Positions 33,666-42,508 of a stretch of 51,877 nucleotides of DNA are shown here, piece by piece. The notes beneath the pieces are model-generated. The model was not told the DNA's origin. It was given only the letters and a program-made list of their open reading frames with translations, and ran no database searches. The translations under genes were made by a program, and so were the position numbers. Within the stretch, counting starts at the first letter, position 1. Each line of letters opens with the position of its first letter. The DNA is from Balneolaceae bacterium UBA7797 (GTDB lineage Bacteria; Bacteroidota; Rhodothermia; Balneolales; Balneolaceae), in the NCBI GenBank assembly GCA_002480645.1, contig DLCN01000012.1, positions 1 to 51,877 of the forward strand. The letters run 5' to 3'.

Positions 33666-36600
33666 ATGGGTTCACTTTCAAAAATAGCGGTTAGTCGTCC
33701 GATCACGCTGTTAATGACCACCTTAATTGTGGTTGGATTCGGCATCTTCGGCCTTCAAAATCTGCGACTAAACTTATATCCTGACGTCTCCTTCCCAACC
33801 ATAACGGTGTATACCAGTTATGAGGGTGTAGCGCCAGAAGATATTGAAACACTGGTAACTCGTCCTATTGAGGAATCGGTGGGAAGTATCAGCGGAATCC
33901 GAAGGGTACGCAGTCTTTCCAGTCAGGGAGCCTCTGTGGTGAAACTGAATTTTAACTGGGGAACTGATCTGTATGAAGCAGAGAACGACGTTCGTAAACA
34001 ACTTGGTTTTGTGGAGCGAACCATTCCTGATGATGCTGAGGCGCCTTTAGTTTTTTCCTACGATCCCAATCAGGAACCGATCGTGGTACTTACCTTAACT
34101 TCGAATGCCCGCAGCCCCAGAGATCTTCGTACTTATGCAACCCAGGTGCTTGAACAGCGACTTGAACGCGTAAACGGTATCGCTTCTGTTGAAACCTCCG
34201 GTGGATTGGAAAGACAGATCAACGTAACCATCGATAATGAGAAAATGAGGCTCTACAATCTCACTATCGCCGATATTTCCAGCAAACTCAGCCAGGAAAA
34301 TATTCAGGTGCCGGCTGGCCAGCTCTCAGAAGGAAATACCATTTATTCACTAAGAACCATTGGTGAATTCAAAAATGTCGATCAGATTAAGAATACCATC
34401 GTTACTGTTCGGGATGGTCAGCCCCTGTTGCTTAAAGATGTAGCAAATGTTGAAGACGGTATCGCTCAGCCTATCGGAAATGTACATATTGATGGTGAAA
34501 ACGGCGTGATCCTGAATGTATACCGCCAAAGTGATGCAAACGTAGTATCTGCCGCAACAGCTGTTATTGAAGGACTGGACGGCATCAAAAAAAGTCTGCC
34601 GAAAGATGTTGAGATCAAAGTTCTGACCAATAAAGCGGATTTCATCGAGCAATCTATCTCTAATCTGTTACTTACCGGTATTCAGGCGGTATTTCTGGTA
34701 GTTATCATCCTGCTGGCTTTCTTACGAAGCGGGCGTTCTGCATTGATCATCGCAATTTCAATTCCTGTATCCATCATTACCACCTTTTTTGTGATGGATT
34801 TTGCGGAACTGAGTTTGAATATTATCTCACTTTCCGGATTAACTCTGGCCGTTGGTATGGTTGTGGATGACGCCGTTGTAGTACTTGAAAATATATTCAG
34901 GTTTCGGGAAAGTGGAGTGGACCGTAAAACCGCATCTATCGACGGTGCCAAAGAAGTAGCTGTTCCTGTTGTGATCTCGACCTTAACCACATTGGTAGTT
35001 TTCCTTCCGATCTTATTTGTTCCGGGAATTGCCGGCTTCCTGTTCAGGGATCTCGCACTTACCATATCATTCTCTCTGTCGGTATCGTCTCTTGTGGCAT
35101 TAACACTCATCCCGATGATGACCTCACAGTTCTTTAAGAATGATTCGGATTCCTTCGAGGCGAAGAACAAGCTGGCTAAATTTTTGAGCAATGCACTTAA
35201 TACGTTGGAAAGCACCTATCAACGCCAACTGGCCTCTGTAATAAATAGAAGCGGATTAGTTGTCGGAGCTTCCGTGTTATTCTTTGTGGTCACTTTGCCG
35301 ATCTTTTATCAGTTAGGGGGAGAGTTCTTCCCCAGAGTGGATGAAAATGCTTTTACTCTGGAAATACAACGCGAACCAGGAGTGAATCTGTTCGAACTGG
35401 AGCGGTCGATCAGACAGGTTGAAAATATTATTAAAGAAGAAGTACCGGAAGCCCGCTTAGTGGTTGCCGATTATGGCGATAAAGAAGGTATTGAAGGTGC
35501 CGACAGTCCGGGAGGATATCGTGGTACTGTAAGAGTAGAATTAATACCTCAGAATGAGCGTGAAAGAACTCAATTTCAGATCACCAATTCGCTACTCGCC
35601 ACACTTGAACAAGTGCCGGGTGTTGAGATCAAAGAATTGATCATCGATCCTTTGAGTCCTGATGGCGAGAACGGACTGATCGTTCAGATCTTTGGATATG
35701 ATCCGGCTTTGAAAAAAGAGCTCTCGGAAGGAGTTAAACAGCAGTTACTTAGTATCGACGGAATTGTAAATGTATTCAGCACTTCCGATCAGGGCCGTCC
35801 GGAACTTCGACTGAATATGGATCGCGAGCGAATTTCAAGAGTTGGAATGACCACCAATCAGGTTGCGTCGGCGGTAGCTAATGCCGTAAAAGGGAGTATA
35901 GCCACGAGTTTTGTGGATCAGGGGGTGGAATTTGAAGTTCTTGTAGAACTGGATCCTAAAGATAAATCACAGACTCTGGATCTCTCGAACATTCAAATTC
36001 AGACTCCAACCGGAGATTGGATGCCGCTAAAGAATCTGGCTCGTTTAGAACGATATACAGGTCCGACCAATGTACTCCGGATCAATCAGGAACGTGTTAC
36101 AGAGATCACCGCTGAACTTTCAGGTACTGATCTTAAAACAGCAACGGCAGACGCACGTAATTTACTCGATCAGGTGGAATGGCCGGATGGATACCGATAT
36201 GAACTTGCCGGTACCGCTGAAGAACAGGCAGAATCATTCAATTATCTGATGATCGCTTTTGCCATTGCCGGTATACTTACCTACATGGTCATGGCCTCAC
36301 AGTTCGAAAGTCTGGTTGAGCCGTTTATTATCATTTTTACTATTCCTCTTGCTCTCACCGGAGTTTTATTAATGTTATGGTTTACCGGAACATCAGTAAG
36401 CGTGACCTCTATGGTGGGGCTGATCCTGCTCACCGGAATTGTGGTAAACAACGGTATTGTAATGATCGATTATATCAAGATATTACAAGCCCGGGGTATT
36501 GACCGGGCAGAAGCGATCGTAACCGGAGCTACCCGGCGACTACGACCTATCCTTATGACCGCTTTCACCACCATTCTTTCGATGGTTCCTCTTGCACTTG

Positions 36601-36797
36601 AGATCGGTTCCGGTTCTGAAACCTGGAGCCCGATGGCACGCACAGTAATCGGGGGGTTGACCATGAGTACGATCTTAATGCTTTTCGTAGTTCCGTGTTT
36701 GTATAACATTGTGAATTCCGGAGTAGAAAAACTTGGTTTTGATGCCATCCATAAACTGGATCCACTTGCCAACGAAAACATTGAGGGTAAAGGATGA
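33666..36797 (+). CDS. RND-family efflux transporter permease (pump 1)
   Basis: A 1043-residue RND (HAE1/AcrB-like) pump with the usual duplicated architecture: an N-terminal helix, a large periplasmic loop (about 35-335), helices 2-6, a second periplasmic loop (about 555-860) and helices 8-12. The proton-relay motif in helix 4 is intact (AVGMVVDDAVVVLENI, adjacent Asp-Asp). Helix 10 carries VVNNGIVMIDY instead of the Lys found in AcrB, a known alternative. It exports hydrophobic compounds using the proton or sodium gradient. It lies 8 nt after the adaptor and overlaps the next pump gene by 4 nt (ATGA), so all three are cotranscribed. Confidence 0.95.
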   Translation: MGSLSKIAVSRPITLLMTTLIVVGFGIFGLQNLRLNLYPDVSFPTITVYTSYEGVAPEDIETLVTRPIEESVGSISGIRRVRSLSSQGASVVKLNFNWGTDLYEAENDVRKQLGFVERTIPDDAEAPLVFSYDPNQEPIVVLTLTSNARSPRDLRTYATQVLEQRLERVNGIASVETSGGLERQINVTIDNEKMRLYNLTIADISSKLSQENIQVPAGQLSEGNTIYSLRTIGEFKNVDQIKNTIVTVRDGQPLLLKDVANVEDGIAQPIGNVHIDGENGVILNVYRQSDANVVSAATAVIEGLDGIKKSLPKDVEIKVLTNKADFIEQSISNLLLTGIQAVFLVVIILLAFLRSGRSALIIAISIPVSIITTFFVMDFAELSLNIISLSGLTLAVGMVVDDAVVVLENIFRFRESGVDRKTASIDGAKEVAVPVVISTLTTLVVFLPILFVPGIAGFLFRDLALTISFSLSVSSLVALTLIPMMTSQFFKNDSDSFEAKNKLAKFLSNALNTLESTYQRQLASVINRSGLVVGASVLFFVVTLPIFYQLGGEFFPRVDENAFTLEIQREPGVNLFELERSIRQVENIIKEEVPEARLVVADYGDKEGIEGADSPGGYRGTVRVELIPQNERERTQFQITNSLLATLEQVPGVEIKELIIDPLSPDGENGLIVQIFGYDPALKKELSEGVKQQLLSIDGIVNVFSTSDQGRPELRLNMDRERISRVGMTTNQVASAVANAVKGSIATSFVDQGVEFEVLVELDPKDKSQTLDLSNIQIQTPTGDWMPLKNLARLERYTGPTNVLRINQERVTEITAELSGTDLKTATADARNLLDQVEWPDGYRYELAGTAEEQAESFNYLMIAFAIAGILTYMVMASQFESLVEPFIIIFTIPLALTGVLLMLWFTGTSVSVTSMVGLILLTGIVVNNGIVMIDYIKILQARGIDRAEAIVTGATRRLRPILMTAFTTILSMVPLALEIGSGSETWSPMARTVIGGLTMSTILMLFVVPCLYNIVNSGVEKLGFDAIHKLDPLANENIEGKG

Positions 36798-39700
36798 AAC
36801 AGTTCAGCATAGCCGGTTCCGTATTACGTCGTCCGATCACCGTGATCATGATCACATTGATCGTGATCTTTTTTGGGATATTTTCGTTACAAAATTTGAG
36901 GGTGACCTTATTTCCATCCATCAACATACCGGTCTTAGCCATTTCTACCGGCTATCAGAATGTTTCGCCTGAAGATATAAACCGTATCATCGTAAATCCT
37001 ATTGAGGGTGCCGTTTCCGCTATTGAAGGCATTGAAACACTCGAAGCGCGGGTAAATCGCGGAAACGCCTTCATCATCCTTCGACTCGAGGATGGTACCG
37101 ACATTCGAAAAACGGAGCTTAAGGTTCGTGAAGCTATAGACAACATCCTCAATGATCTGCCCTCACAGGCTCAGGAACCAGTAATTTTTCAATTTGATCC
37201 TGAAAACAGACCCATTATGCGTTTAAGTATTGACGCAAGTAACCGGGGACTGGATGAGCTTCGAAATATTGGTGTTGAGCTGGTTGAGCCTCGTTTAGAG
37301 CGTATCGATGGGCTTGCTTCTGCTGAAACCCAGGGCGGCCTTGAGCGCAGGATCTATGTGGATGTATCACCCATGTCGCTGGCTCAACATAAACTTGTTC
37401 CCGCAGATATTGAGAATGCCCTTCGCCAAAACAATGCACAGCTTCCGATTGGAAATATTGTCACAGACCGGATCAGTTATAGTGTAAGAGCTCAATCCAC
37501 CTACGAAACGGTGGAACAGATCGCCAACACCATTGTTTCAGTTTCAGAGAATGACATTCCTATACGGGTAAAAGATGTGGCCGAGGTAACCGATGGTTTT
37601 ACAGATGTTACCAGTCTGGTAACTGTTAACGACCGGAATAGTGTGTCGGTAGATGTGCAAAAAAGCTCGGATGCAAATACTCTGGATGTGGTAAACGCGG
37701 TAAAAGCTTCTCTGGATGAACTGAATGAGATCATGCCACCGGGTGTTCGTATTCAGGTTCTTTCGGATGAAGGACGTACCATTGAAGACTCCATCAATAA
37801 TCTATCACAGTCTGCTACCAGTGCGTTGATCGTGGTGATCATCATTATCCTCATCTTTATGGGGGGCTGGAGAATTTCTCTGGTGGTTGCGAGTTCTATT
37901 CCGGTTTCTATCGCGGCCAGCTTCGCGGCTATGTATTTCGCTGACCTTACCCTGAATATTCTCACTATTTCAGCTTTGGCATTAGCTATTGGACTACTGG
38001 TTGATAACTCCATTGTAGTTACCGAAAGTATTGCCCGAAAACTGGAAGAAGGTTATACAAAGTTCGAAGCGGCTTTACAGGGAACCAATGAGGTGATCGG
38101 AGCTCTTCTCGGTTCTACATTGACCACTTTAGGCGTTTTTGTTCCCATTATTATGTTAAGTGGTGTGCAAGCCGCACTTTTTAAGGAGTTTGCCTATACC
38201 ATTTGTTTTGCGATCGGTTTTTCTTTTTTGTCGTCTATCATATTAGTTCCGGTGATAAGTCTGCTTGTACTGGATAAATCTCAGTTCGATAAAAAGAATT
38301 TTGCACTGAAAGGGATCGCTAAACTGGAGCGCGGTTACACCTCAATTTTAGGATGGATCCTGCATCACAAATATGTAGCACTTCTGGCAATGCTTGGCAT
38401 AATCTCCGGTACTATGTACATGTATCAGACCATCAACAAAGAAGGTTTCCCTGAATCCGATTCCGGTCAGATTGATATTGATATCCGCTTACCCGAAGGC
38501 AGCAAACTGGTTAAGACCATGGATGTGATGGATGCCTTCAATGCTAAGCTTGCTGAAATGCCGGAAGTTGAAACCCGCATTGCCTCGATCGGAAGAAGCC
38601 GATGGACCGAACAGACCAACCGTGGAGAGATCAGTGTGGTACTGGTTCCCGAAAGTGAACGGGAGATGACCACCAATGCATTCTCGCTCAAATTACGTCG
38701 CGAGCTGGTTTCCCCGGGTGTAGAAGTCCGGGTGCGGGTTGAAGGCGGTGGATTACGATTTGGCCGGGGATTCGATTTCGGTTCAGGTTCTATTCGATTG
38801 AGCCTTATTGGACCGGAGATCGATCAACTCGTCGCTATTTCTGATAAGATCGAAGCTAAACTGATCGATGATCCTAATGTAATTTCTGTAGACAATGGCA
38901 GAACTGATCCCACCCCAGAATTACATTTCTATGCCGATCGTGAACGGGTAGGCCGGCTGGGTACTAATCTCATGACCATTGCATCTGCATTAAGAACCCA
39001 AACATTGGGTAATACTGCAGGGTACTATATTTCTGATGGACGGGAGATCCCAATCGAAGTTCGTACCCGGAAATCATCCCTTAAAAGCAGAGATGACCTT
39101 TTTGACATCGAAGTGTTTCAGGTAGATGATCAACGTATTCCAATTGTAGCAGTGGGAGATTTTGTTGCAGAAGATGGGGTCGACTCCTTCCAGCGTAGAG
39201 ACCGCGAAACCATTCTGGATGTTAATATTCAGGTAAATGGAGATGCCAACGAATATCGATCCAAGATCATCGAATTCATCCAATCAGAGATCGTGCTACC
39301 TGAAGGATACCGGTTTGAGTTTACAGGAAGTACTAACGAAACCGATCAGAGTAATCGTGAATTCTTCTTCGCTCTTATTGCTGCGGTCTTATTAATGTAT
39401 ATGATCATGGCTTCACTGTTCGAGAATTTCCGTGATCCGTTTGTGATCTGGCTATGCATTTTTATGGCTGCTTTTGGTGCCCTTGCCTTCCTTACTATCT
39501 TAGGCAATCCACTTAGTATGACTGCTCAGATCGGAATGTTCATGTTAGTGGGGATCATTGTAAATAACGGGATCGTGCTCGTTGATTACATCCATCTTTA
39601 CACAAAAGGGAATCCATTCGACACTAAGAAAGATTCTCCATACATGGTTCATGTGCTTGAGGCATGCCGACGAAGAATGCGTCCTATTTTATTAACAGCG

Positions 39701-39895
39701 ATCACAACAATTTTTTCCATGATTCCTCTATCACTTGAACTTGGATCGGGGGCTGAAATATGGAGCCCATTGGCAAAGGCTGTGATAGGTGGCTTAGTTT
39801 TTGGAGCTATTTTAACTTTATTCATTACTCCGGCACTATCCGTTGGATTCAACCAAATGATATCATGGGTTAAAAATCTGGTGTCCTCAGATTAA
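36794..39895 (+). CDS. RND-family efflux transporter permease (pump 2, Asp-Asn variant)
   Basis: A 1033-residue RND pump, paralogous but clearly different from pump 1. Architecture and length are normal. The helix-4 relay reads AIGLLVDNSIVVTES, with Asp-Asn where AcrB and pump 1 have Asp-Asp; helix 10 has VNNGIVLVDYIHL. Asp-Asn forms occur in other RND subfamilies, so it may still be active. In this operon it could also form mixed trimers with pump 1, as MdtB and MdtC do in E. coli, which is inference. It overlaps the pump 1 gene by 4 nt, strong evidence of translational coupling. No gene follows closely (92-nt gap). Confidence 0.95.
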   Translation: MKQFSIAGSVLRRPITVIMITLIVIFFGIFSLQNLRVTLFPSINIPVLAISTGYQNVSPEDINRIIVNPIEGAVSAIEGIETLEARVNRGNAFIILRLEDGTDIRKTELKVREAIDNILNDLPSQAQEPVIFQFDPENRPIMRLSIDASNRGLDELRNIGVELVEPRLERIDGLASAETQGGLERRIYVDVSPMSLAQHKLVPADIENALRQNNAQLPIGNIVTDRISYSVRAQSTYETVEQIANTIVSVSENDIPIRVKDVAEVTDGFTDVTSLVTVNDRNSVSVDVQKSSDANTLDVVNAVKASLDELNEIMPPGVRIQVLSDEGRTIEDSINNLSQSATSALIVVIIIILIFMGGWRISLVVASSIPVSIAASFAAMYFADLTLNILTISALALAIGLLVDNSIVVTESIARKLEEGYTKFEAALQGTNEVIGALLGSTLTTLGVFVPIIMLSGVQAALFKEFAYTICFAIGFSFLSSIILVPVISLLVLDKSQFDKKNFALKGIAKLERGYTSILGWILHHKYVALLAMLGIISGTMYMYQTINKEGFPESDSGQIDIDIRLPEGSKLVKTMDVMDAFNAKLAEMPEVETRIASIGRSRWTEQTNRGEISVVLVPESEREMTTNAFSLKLRRELVSPGVEVRVRVEGGGLRFGRGFDFGSGSIRLSLIGPEIDQLVAISDKIEAKLIDDPNVISVDNGRTDPTPELHFYADRERVGRLGTNLMTIASALRTQTLGNTAGYYISDGREIPIEVRTRKSSLKSRDDLFDIEVFQVDDQRIPIVAVGDFVAEDGVDSFQRRDRETILDVNIQVNGDANEYRSKIIEFIQSEIVLPEGYRFEFTGSTNETDQSNREFFFALIAAVLLMYMIMASLFENFRDPFVIWLCIFMAAFGALAFLTILGNPLSMTAQIGMFMLVGIIVNNGIVLVDYIHLYTKGNPFDTKKDSPYMVHVLEACRRRMRPILLTAITTIFSMIPLSLELGSGAEIWSPLAKAVIGGLVFGAILTLFITPALSVGFNQMISWVKNLVSSD

Positions 39896-39987
39896 CCATT
39901 TTGGGTCTATAATTTGGTGGTATTTGGAACTTGATTTAAGTAAACTTGTTATAGTTATATACCCATGAAAGAAAGAGGTGAAATGTT

Positions 39988-40290
39988 ATGAGTAAGTCAG
40001 AAAATTTTTTAGTTGGATTCGTAAGCGGCGCATTAGCAGGTTCAGTTTTAGCATTACTTTATGCACCGGATACCGGGAAAAACACCCGCGACCGATTATC
40101 ATACCAACTCAGTAATTACAAAGAAGAACTATCAGACCTGATCTCTGAGCTGAGAAAAGAGAAAAACAAGCTGATCTCTGAAGCAAAAGAAAAGGGAGAT
40201 AAAGTGGTAGTTGAAGCTAAACAAAAAGCGGATTCACTGATCAAAGAAGCGGAAGATCTGCTTCACACTATTGAAAAAACCAACGGTTGA
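39988..40290 (+). CDS. YtxH-domain protein
   Basis: A 100-residue protein with an N-terminal hydrophobic segment (about 6-27, LVGFVSGALAGSVLALLYAP) ending in the YtxH-type APDTGKNTRDRL motif, then a highly charged Lys/Glu coiled coil (about 35-95). YtxH-like proteins are linked to general stress in Firmicutes and are of unknown function in Bacteroidota. The start ATG 39988 has a good SD (GAGGTG, 39975-39980). It is followed after 28 nt by a lipoprotein gene, with which it probably forms an operon. Confidence 0.85.
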   Translation: MSKSENFLVGFVSGALAGSVLALLYAPDTGKNTRDRLSYQLSNYKEELSDLISELRKEKNKLISEAKEKGDKVVVEAKQKADSLIKEAEDLLHTIEKTNG

Positions 40291-40318
40291 TCCGTTATAG
40301 GTAACTGATTCAGAAATT

Positions 40319-40852
40319 ATGAATCGGTCTGATTTTCTATCAAAATTTTTAAGATCCGGTAATAAGTGGATGTTTCTACTCTTTATCGGATTTTTTATAT
40401 CCCATTGCGATTATTCTACCCCCGTGGTCCTTAAAGGTGATGAATTTTTAGTGTTTGGTCACTTCTACGGGGAATGTATTGGTGAGAGTTGTGTAGAGAT
40501 CTTTCGATTAACTCCCGATTTACTGGAGGAAGACATCAACAACTTATACCCTACAGCCAATGGTGAAAATGCCTTTTACGACGGTAATTACGTCCCCCTT
40601 TCCGACAGTATTTACCAACAGGTTAAATCCATTACTAAACGTTTCCCAAGTGATCTGCACAATGTGGATTCAGGGGTAGTATTTGGGCACCCGGATGATC
40701 ATGATCAGGGTGGTGTGTATGTGGAGATAAAGAACAAGAAAATTCACCGATACTGGCTTTTCGATCAGGATAAATCCCAGTATCCGGAATACTTTCATGA
40801 TTTTGTAGATGCTGTGAACGAGTACATCACCCTCATCAATTCACAACAGTAA
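40319..40852 (+). CDS. Uncharacterised lipoprotein
   Basis: A 177-residue protein with a hydrophobic stretch ending in a lipobox-like ISHC (lipidated C30). The N-region before it is long (about 17 residues), so a plain membrane anchor is an alternative. The mature part is acidic and contains GHFYGECIGESCVEIFRL, a two-cysteine segment, and VFGHPDDHDQGGVYVEIK. I do not recognise a named family, although this motif set looks conserved and not random. It lies 28 nt downstream of the YtxH gene and converges on the GH30 gene (8-nt gap). Function unknown. Confidence 0.7.
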   Translation: MNRSDFLSKFLRSGNKWMFLLFIGFFISHCDYSTPVVLKGDEFLVFGHFYGECIGESCVEIFRLTPDLLEEDINNLYPTANGENAFYDGNYVPLSDSIYQQVKSITKRFPSDLHNVDSGVVFGHPDDHDQGGVYVEIKNKKIHRYWLFDQDKSQYPEYFHDFVDAVNEYITLINSQQ

Positions 40853-40860
40853 ATATCACC

Positions 40861-42303
40861 CTACTTTTCGAATAAAAGAGAAGCCACTTCTCCGGGATTC
40901 ATTTGAACTCTGAAAATTTGCTCCTTCAGACCTAAATCTACAATAGCCGGGTTAGATCCGGTACTTAAAAGTATCACAACAATCGATCCGTCTTCCCTTT
41001 TGAACACTACATTTTCGAATCCATTAATTTCATTCGATTCAATCCTGATTGAACCGGGTCTTACTAGTTTAGAGCCCTGACCTATGGTATAATAGCCTGG
41101 ATTTCTAGTGACATTATCACCATTGATAGTAATAGCTCCCAGACAACTCGTGCATCCTCCATCTGTATGCGGATCCTGATTCTGGTCAGCGGCCAGATTC
41201 CATTGTAATACATTCTTACTCCAATTTCTGGTCGCTCCAATGATCAGGTTTCTCACATTCCATTGCAGATCCTGAGAAAAGTTGCCCGGTGCCCCGATCC
41301 ATTGTTCCGTGAAATACAGGTTTTTATCAGGGTGTGCAGATTTAACCGTTGAAAGTGCCGTGATCTCTCCACCATATAAATGAAAAGCCGAGCCATCTAT
41401 GTAAGCTTTTGCATTCGGGTCATTTAATATTGAAATAGGATATTCCGGTTCATCACAATTATGATCCCAGATTACGATCTTGGTTTGTATTCCTGCATTT
41501 TCAAAAGCCGGTCCAAGTGCTTCTTTTATGAAAGAGGCCTGTTGCGATGCCCCCATATACATACTTGGATTATTCCCGGGATGATGAGGCTCATTTTGAA
41601 TGGTGATCGCATCAATGGTAATACCTTCCTCAGCCATTGCCTGAATGTATTTCACAAAATAATTGGCGTACACCTCATGATAGATGGGATTTAATTCTCC
41701 ACCACGGGTTGGCATGGTATTATCTGCTCCCGTTTTCATCCAAACCGGTGCCGACCACGGCGAACCCATTATTTTTATATCAGGGTTTATTTGAAGGATC
41801 TCTTTTAATATCGGGATCAGGTATTCTTTGTCCGGATCAATGCTGAATTCACTCAGATCTGTATCCGTTTGGCCTGCCGGAAGATCATTGTATGAAAATG
41901 TTTCAGGATCCAAATCAGAGGCTCCTATACTCACGCGTAAATAACTAATACCTAACTCACCTTCTCCGGCACCAAACAATTCGTTTAAAATATTTTGTCG
42001 TGCAGAGGCGCTCATTTGATGAAGCAGCATCGCACTTCCACCTGTTAACGCATAACCAAAGCCGTCCATAGTCTGATATTCAATATCCGGCTCGATATCG
42101 ATCAAATCATCAGAGGCTGATGAACGTTCTACAACCCTGTCATCCAATTTCTCTAACAGATATGTTTTATCCGGAGAAGTAAAATAAGCGGTTACTTCAT
42201 ACCCACTCGTTTCATCACCATTTGTTGTCTTACAACTAATTATGAAGGCTCCAGCCATCATTATCAGAAAGAAAGCAGACGATATCTTGTACATTCTTTT
42301 CAT
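40861..42303 (-). CDS. Glycoside hydrolase family 30 lipoprotein
   Basis: A 480-residue GH30 enzyme, a retaining glycosidase family that includes glucosylceramidases, beta-1,6-glucanases and xylanases. The acid/base Glu238 lies in ITIQNEPHHPG and the nucleophile Glu333 in LYFTEQWIG, both in the expected (beta/alpha)8 positions. A C-terminal beta domain follows (about 405-480). GSPWSAPVWMK is also typical. The sequence looks closest to the glucosylceramidase/beta-1,6-glucanase side, but the substrate is not determined. A lipoprotein signal (FIISC, C24) places it on the envelope. It lacks its own SD; a leader ORF with a perfect SD overlaps its start codon. It is divergent from the sialate O-acetylesterase gene. 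Confidence 0.9.
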   Translation of the reverse strand: MKRMYKISSAFFLIMMAGAFIISCKTTNGDETSGYEVTAYFTSPDKTYLLEKLDDRVVERSSASDDLIDIEPDIEYQTMDGFGYALTGGSAMLLHQMSASARQNILNELFGAGEGELGISYLRVSIGASDLDPETFSYNDLPAGQTDTDLSEFSIDPDKEYLIPILKEILQINPDIKIMGSPWSAPVWMKTGADNTMPTRGGELNPIYHEVYANYFVKYIQAMAEEGITIDAITIQNEPHHPGNNPSMYMGASQQASFIKEALGPAFENAGIQTKIVIWDHNCDEPEYPISILNDPNAKAYIDGSAFHLYGGEITALSTVKSAHPDKNLYFTEQWIGAPGNFSQDLQWNVRNLIIGATRNWSKNVLQWNLAADQNQDPHTDGGCTSCLGAITINGDNVTRNPGYYTIGQGSKLVRPGSIRIESNEINGFENVVFKREDGSIVVILLSTGSNPAIVDLGLKEQIFRVQMNPGEVASLLFEK

Positions 42304-42371
42304 TGAAACTTTATTATTAAAACTCCTGAGGAAGATAATTCTTTATTACTTAAGAAAATTTCCCAATCCAT
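42300..42371 (-). CDS. Leader ORF (23 codons) overlapping the GH30 start
   Basis: On the minus strand an ATG (plus 42369-42371) is preceded at 7 nt by a perfect AGGAGG (plus 42379-42384). The frame encodes 23 residues (MDWEIFLSNKEL, then SSSGVLIIKFQ). It ends in a TGA that overlaps the GH30 start codon as ATGA. The GH30 gene itself has no SD within 15 nt. This arrangement suggests translational coupling: ribosomes load at the leader and reinitiate on GH30. The peptide has no run of a single amino acid that would mark a classical attenuator. Expression is inferred. Confidence 0.5.
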   Translation of the reverse strand: MDWEIFLSNKELSSSGVLIIKFQ

Positions 42372-42508
42372 GAGTAATCCTCCTTGTATCAACAGTAAAA
42401 TATTTCATTATGAGGGTTATTCTATTCATTTTTCAGCATAATATTTAATAAATCATTTTGAATAAATATTAGTATAATCATTACACATTATAAATTAGGT
42501 GGAGTATT

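Noticed and set aside
34682..35215. Antisense frame of 177 codons inside RND pump 1
   Set aside because: The translation is Ser/Thr/Ile-rich and repetitive without known features, and the pump helices on the other strand explain the lack of stops.
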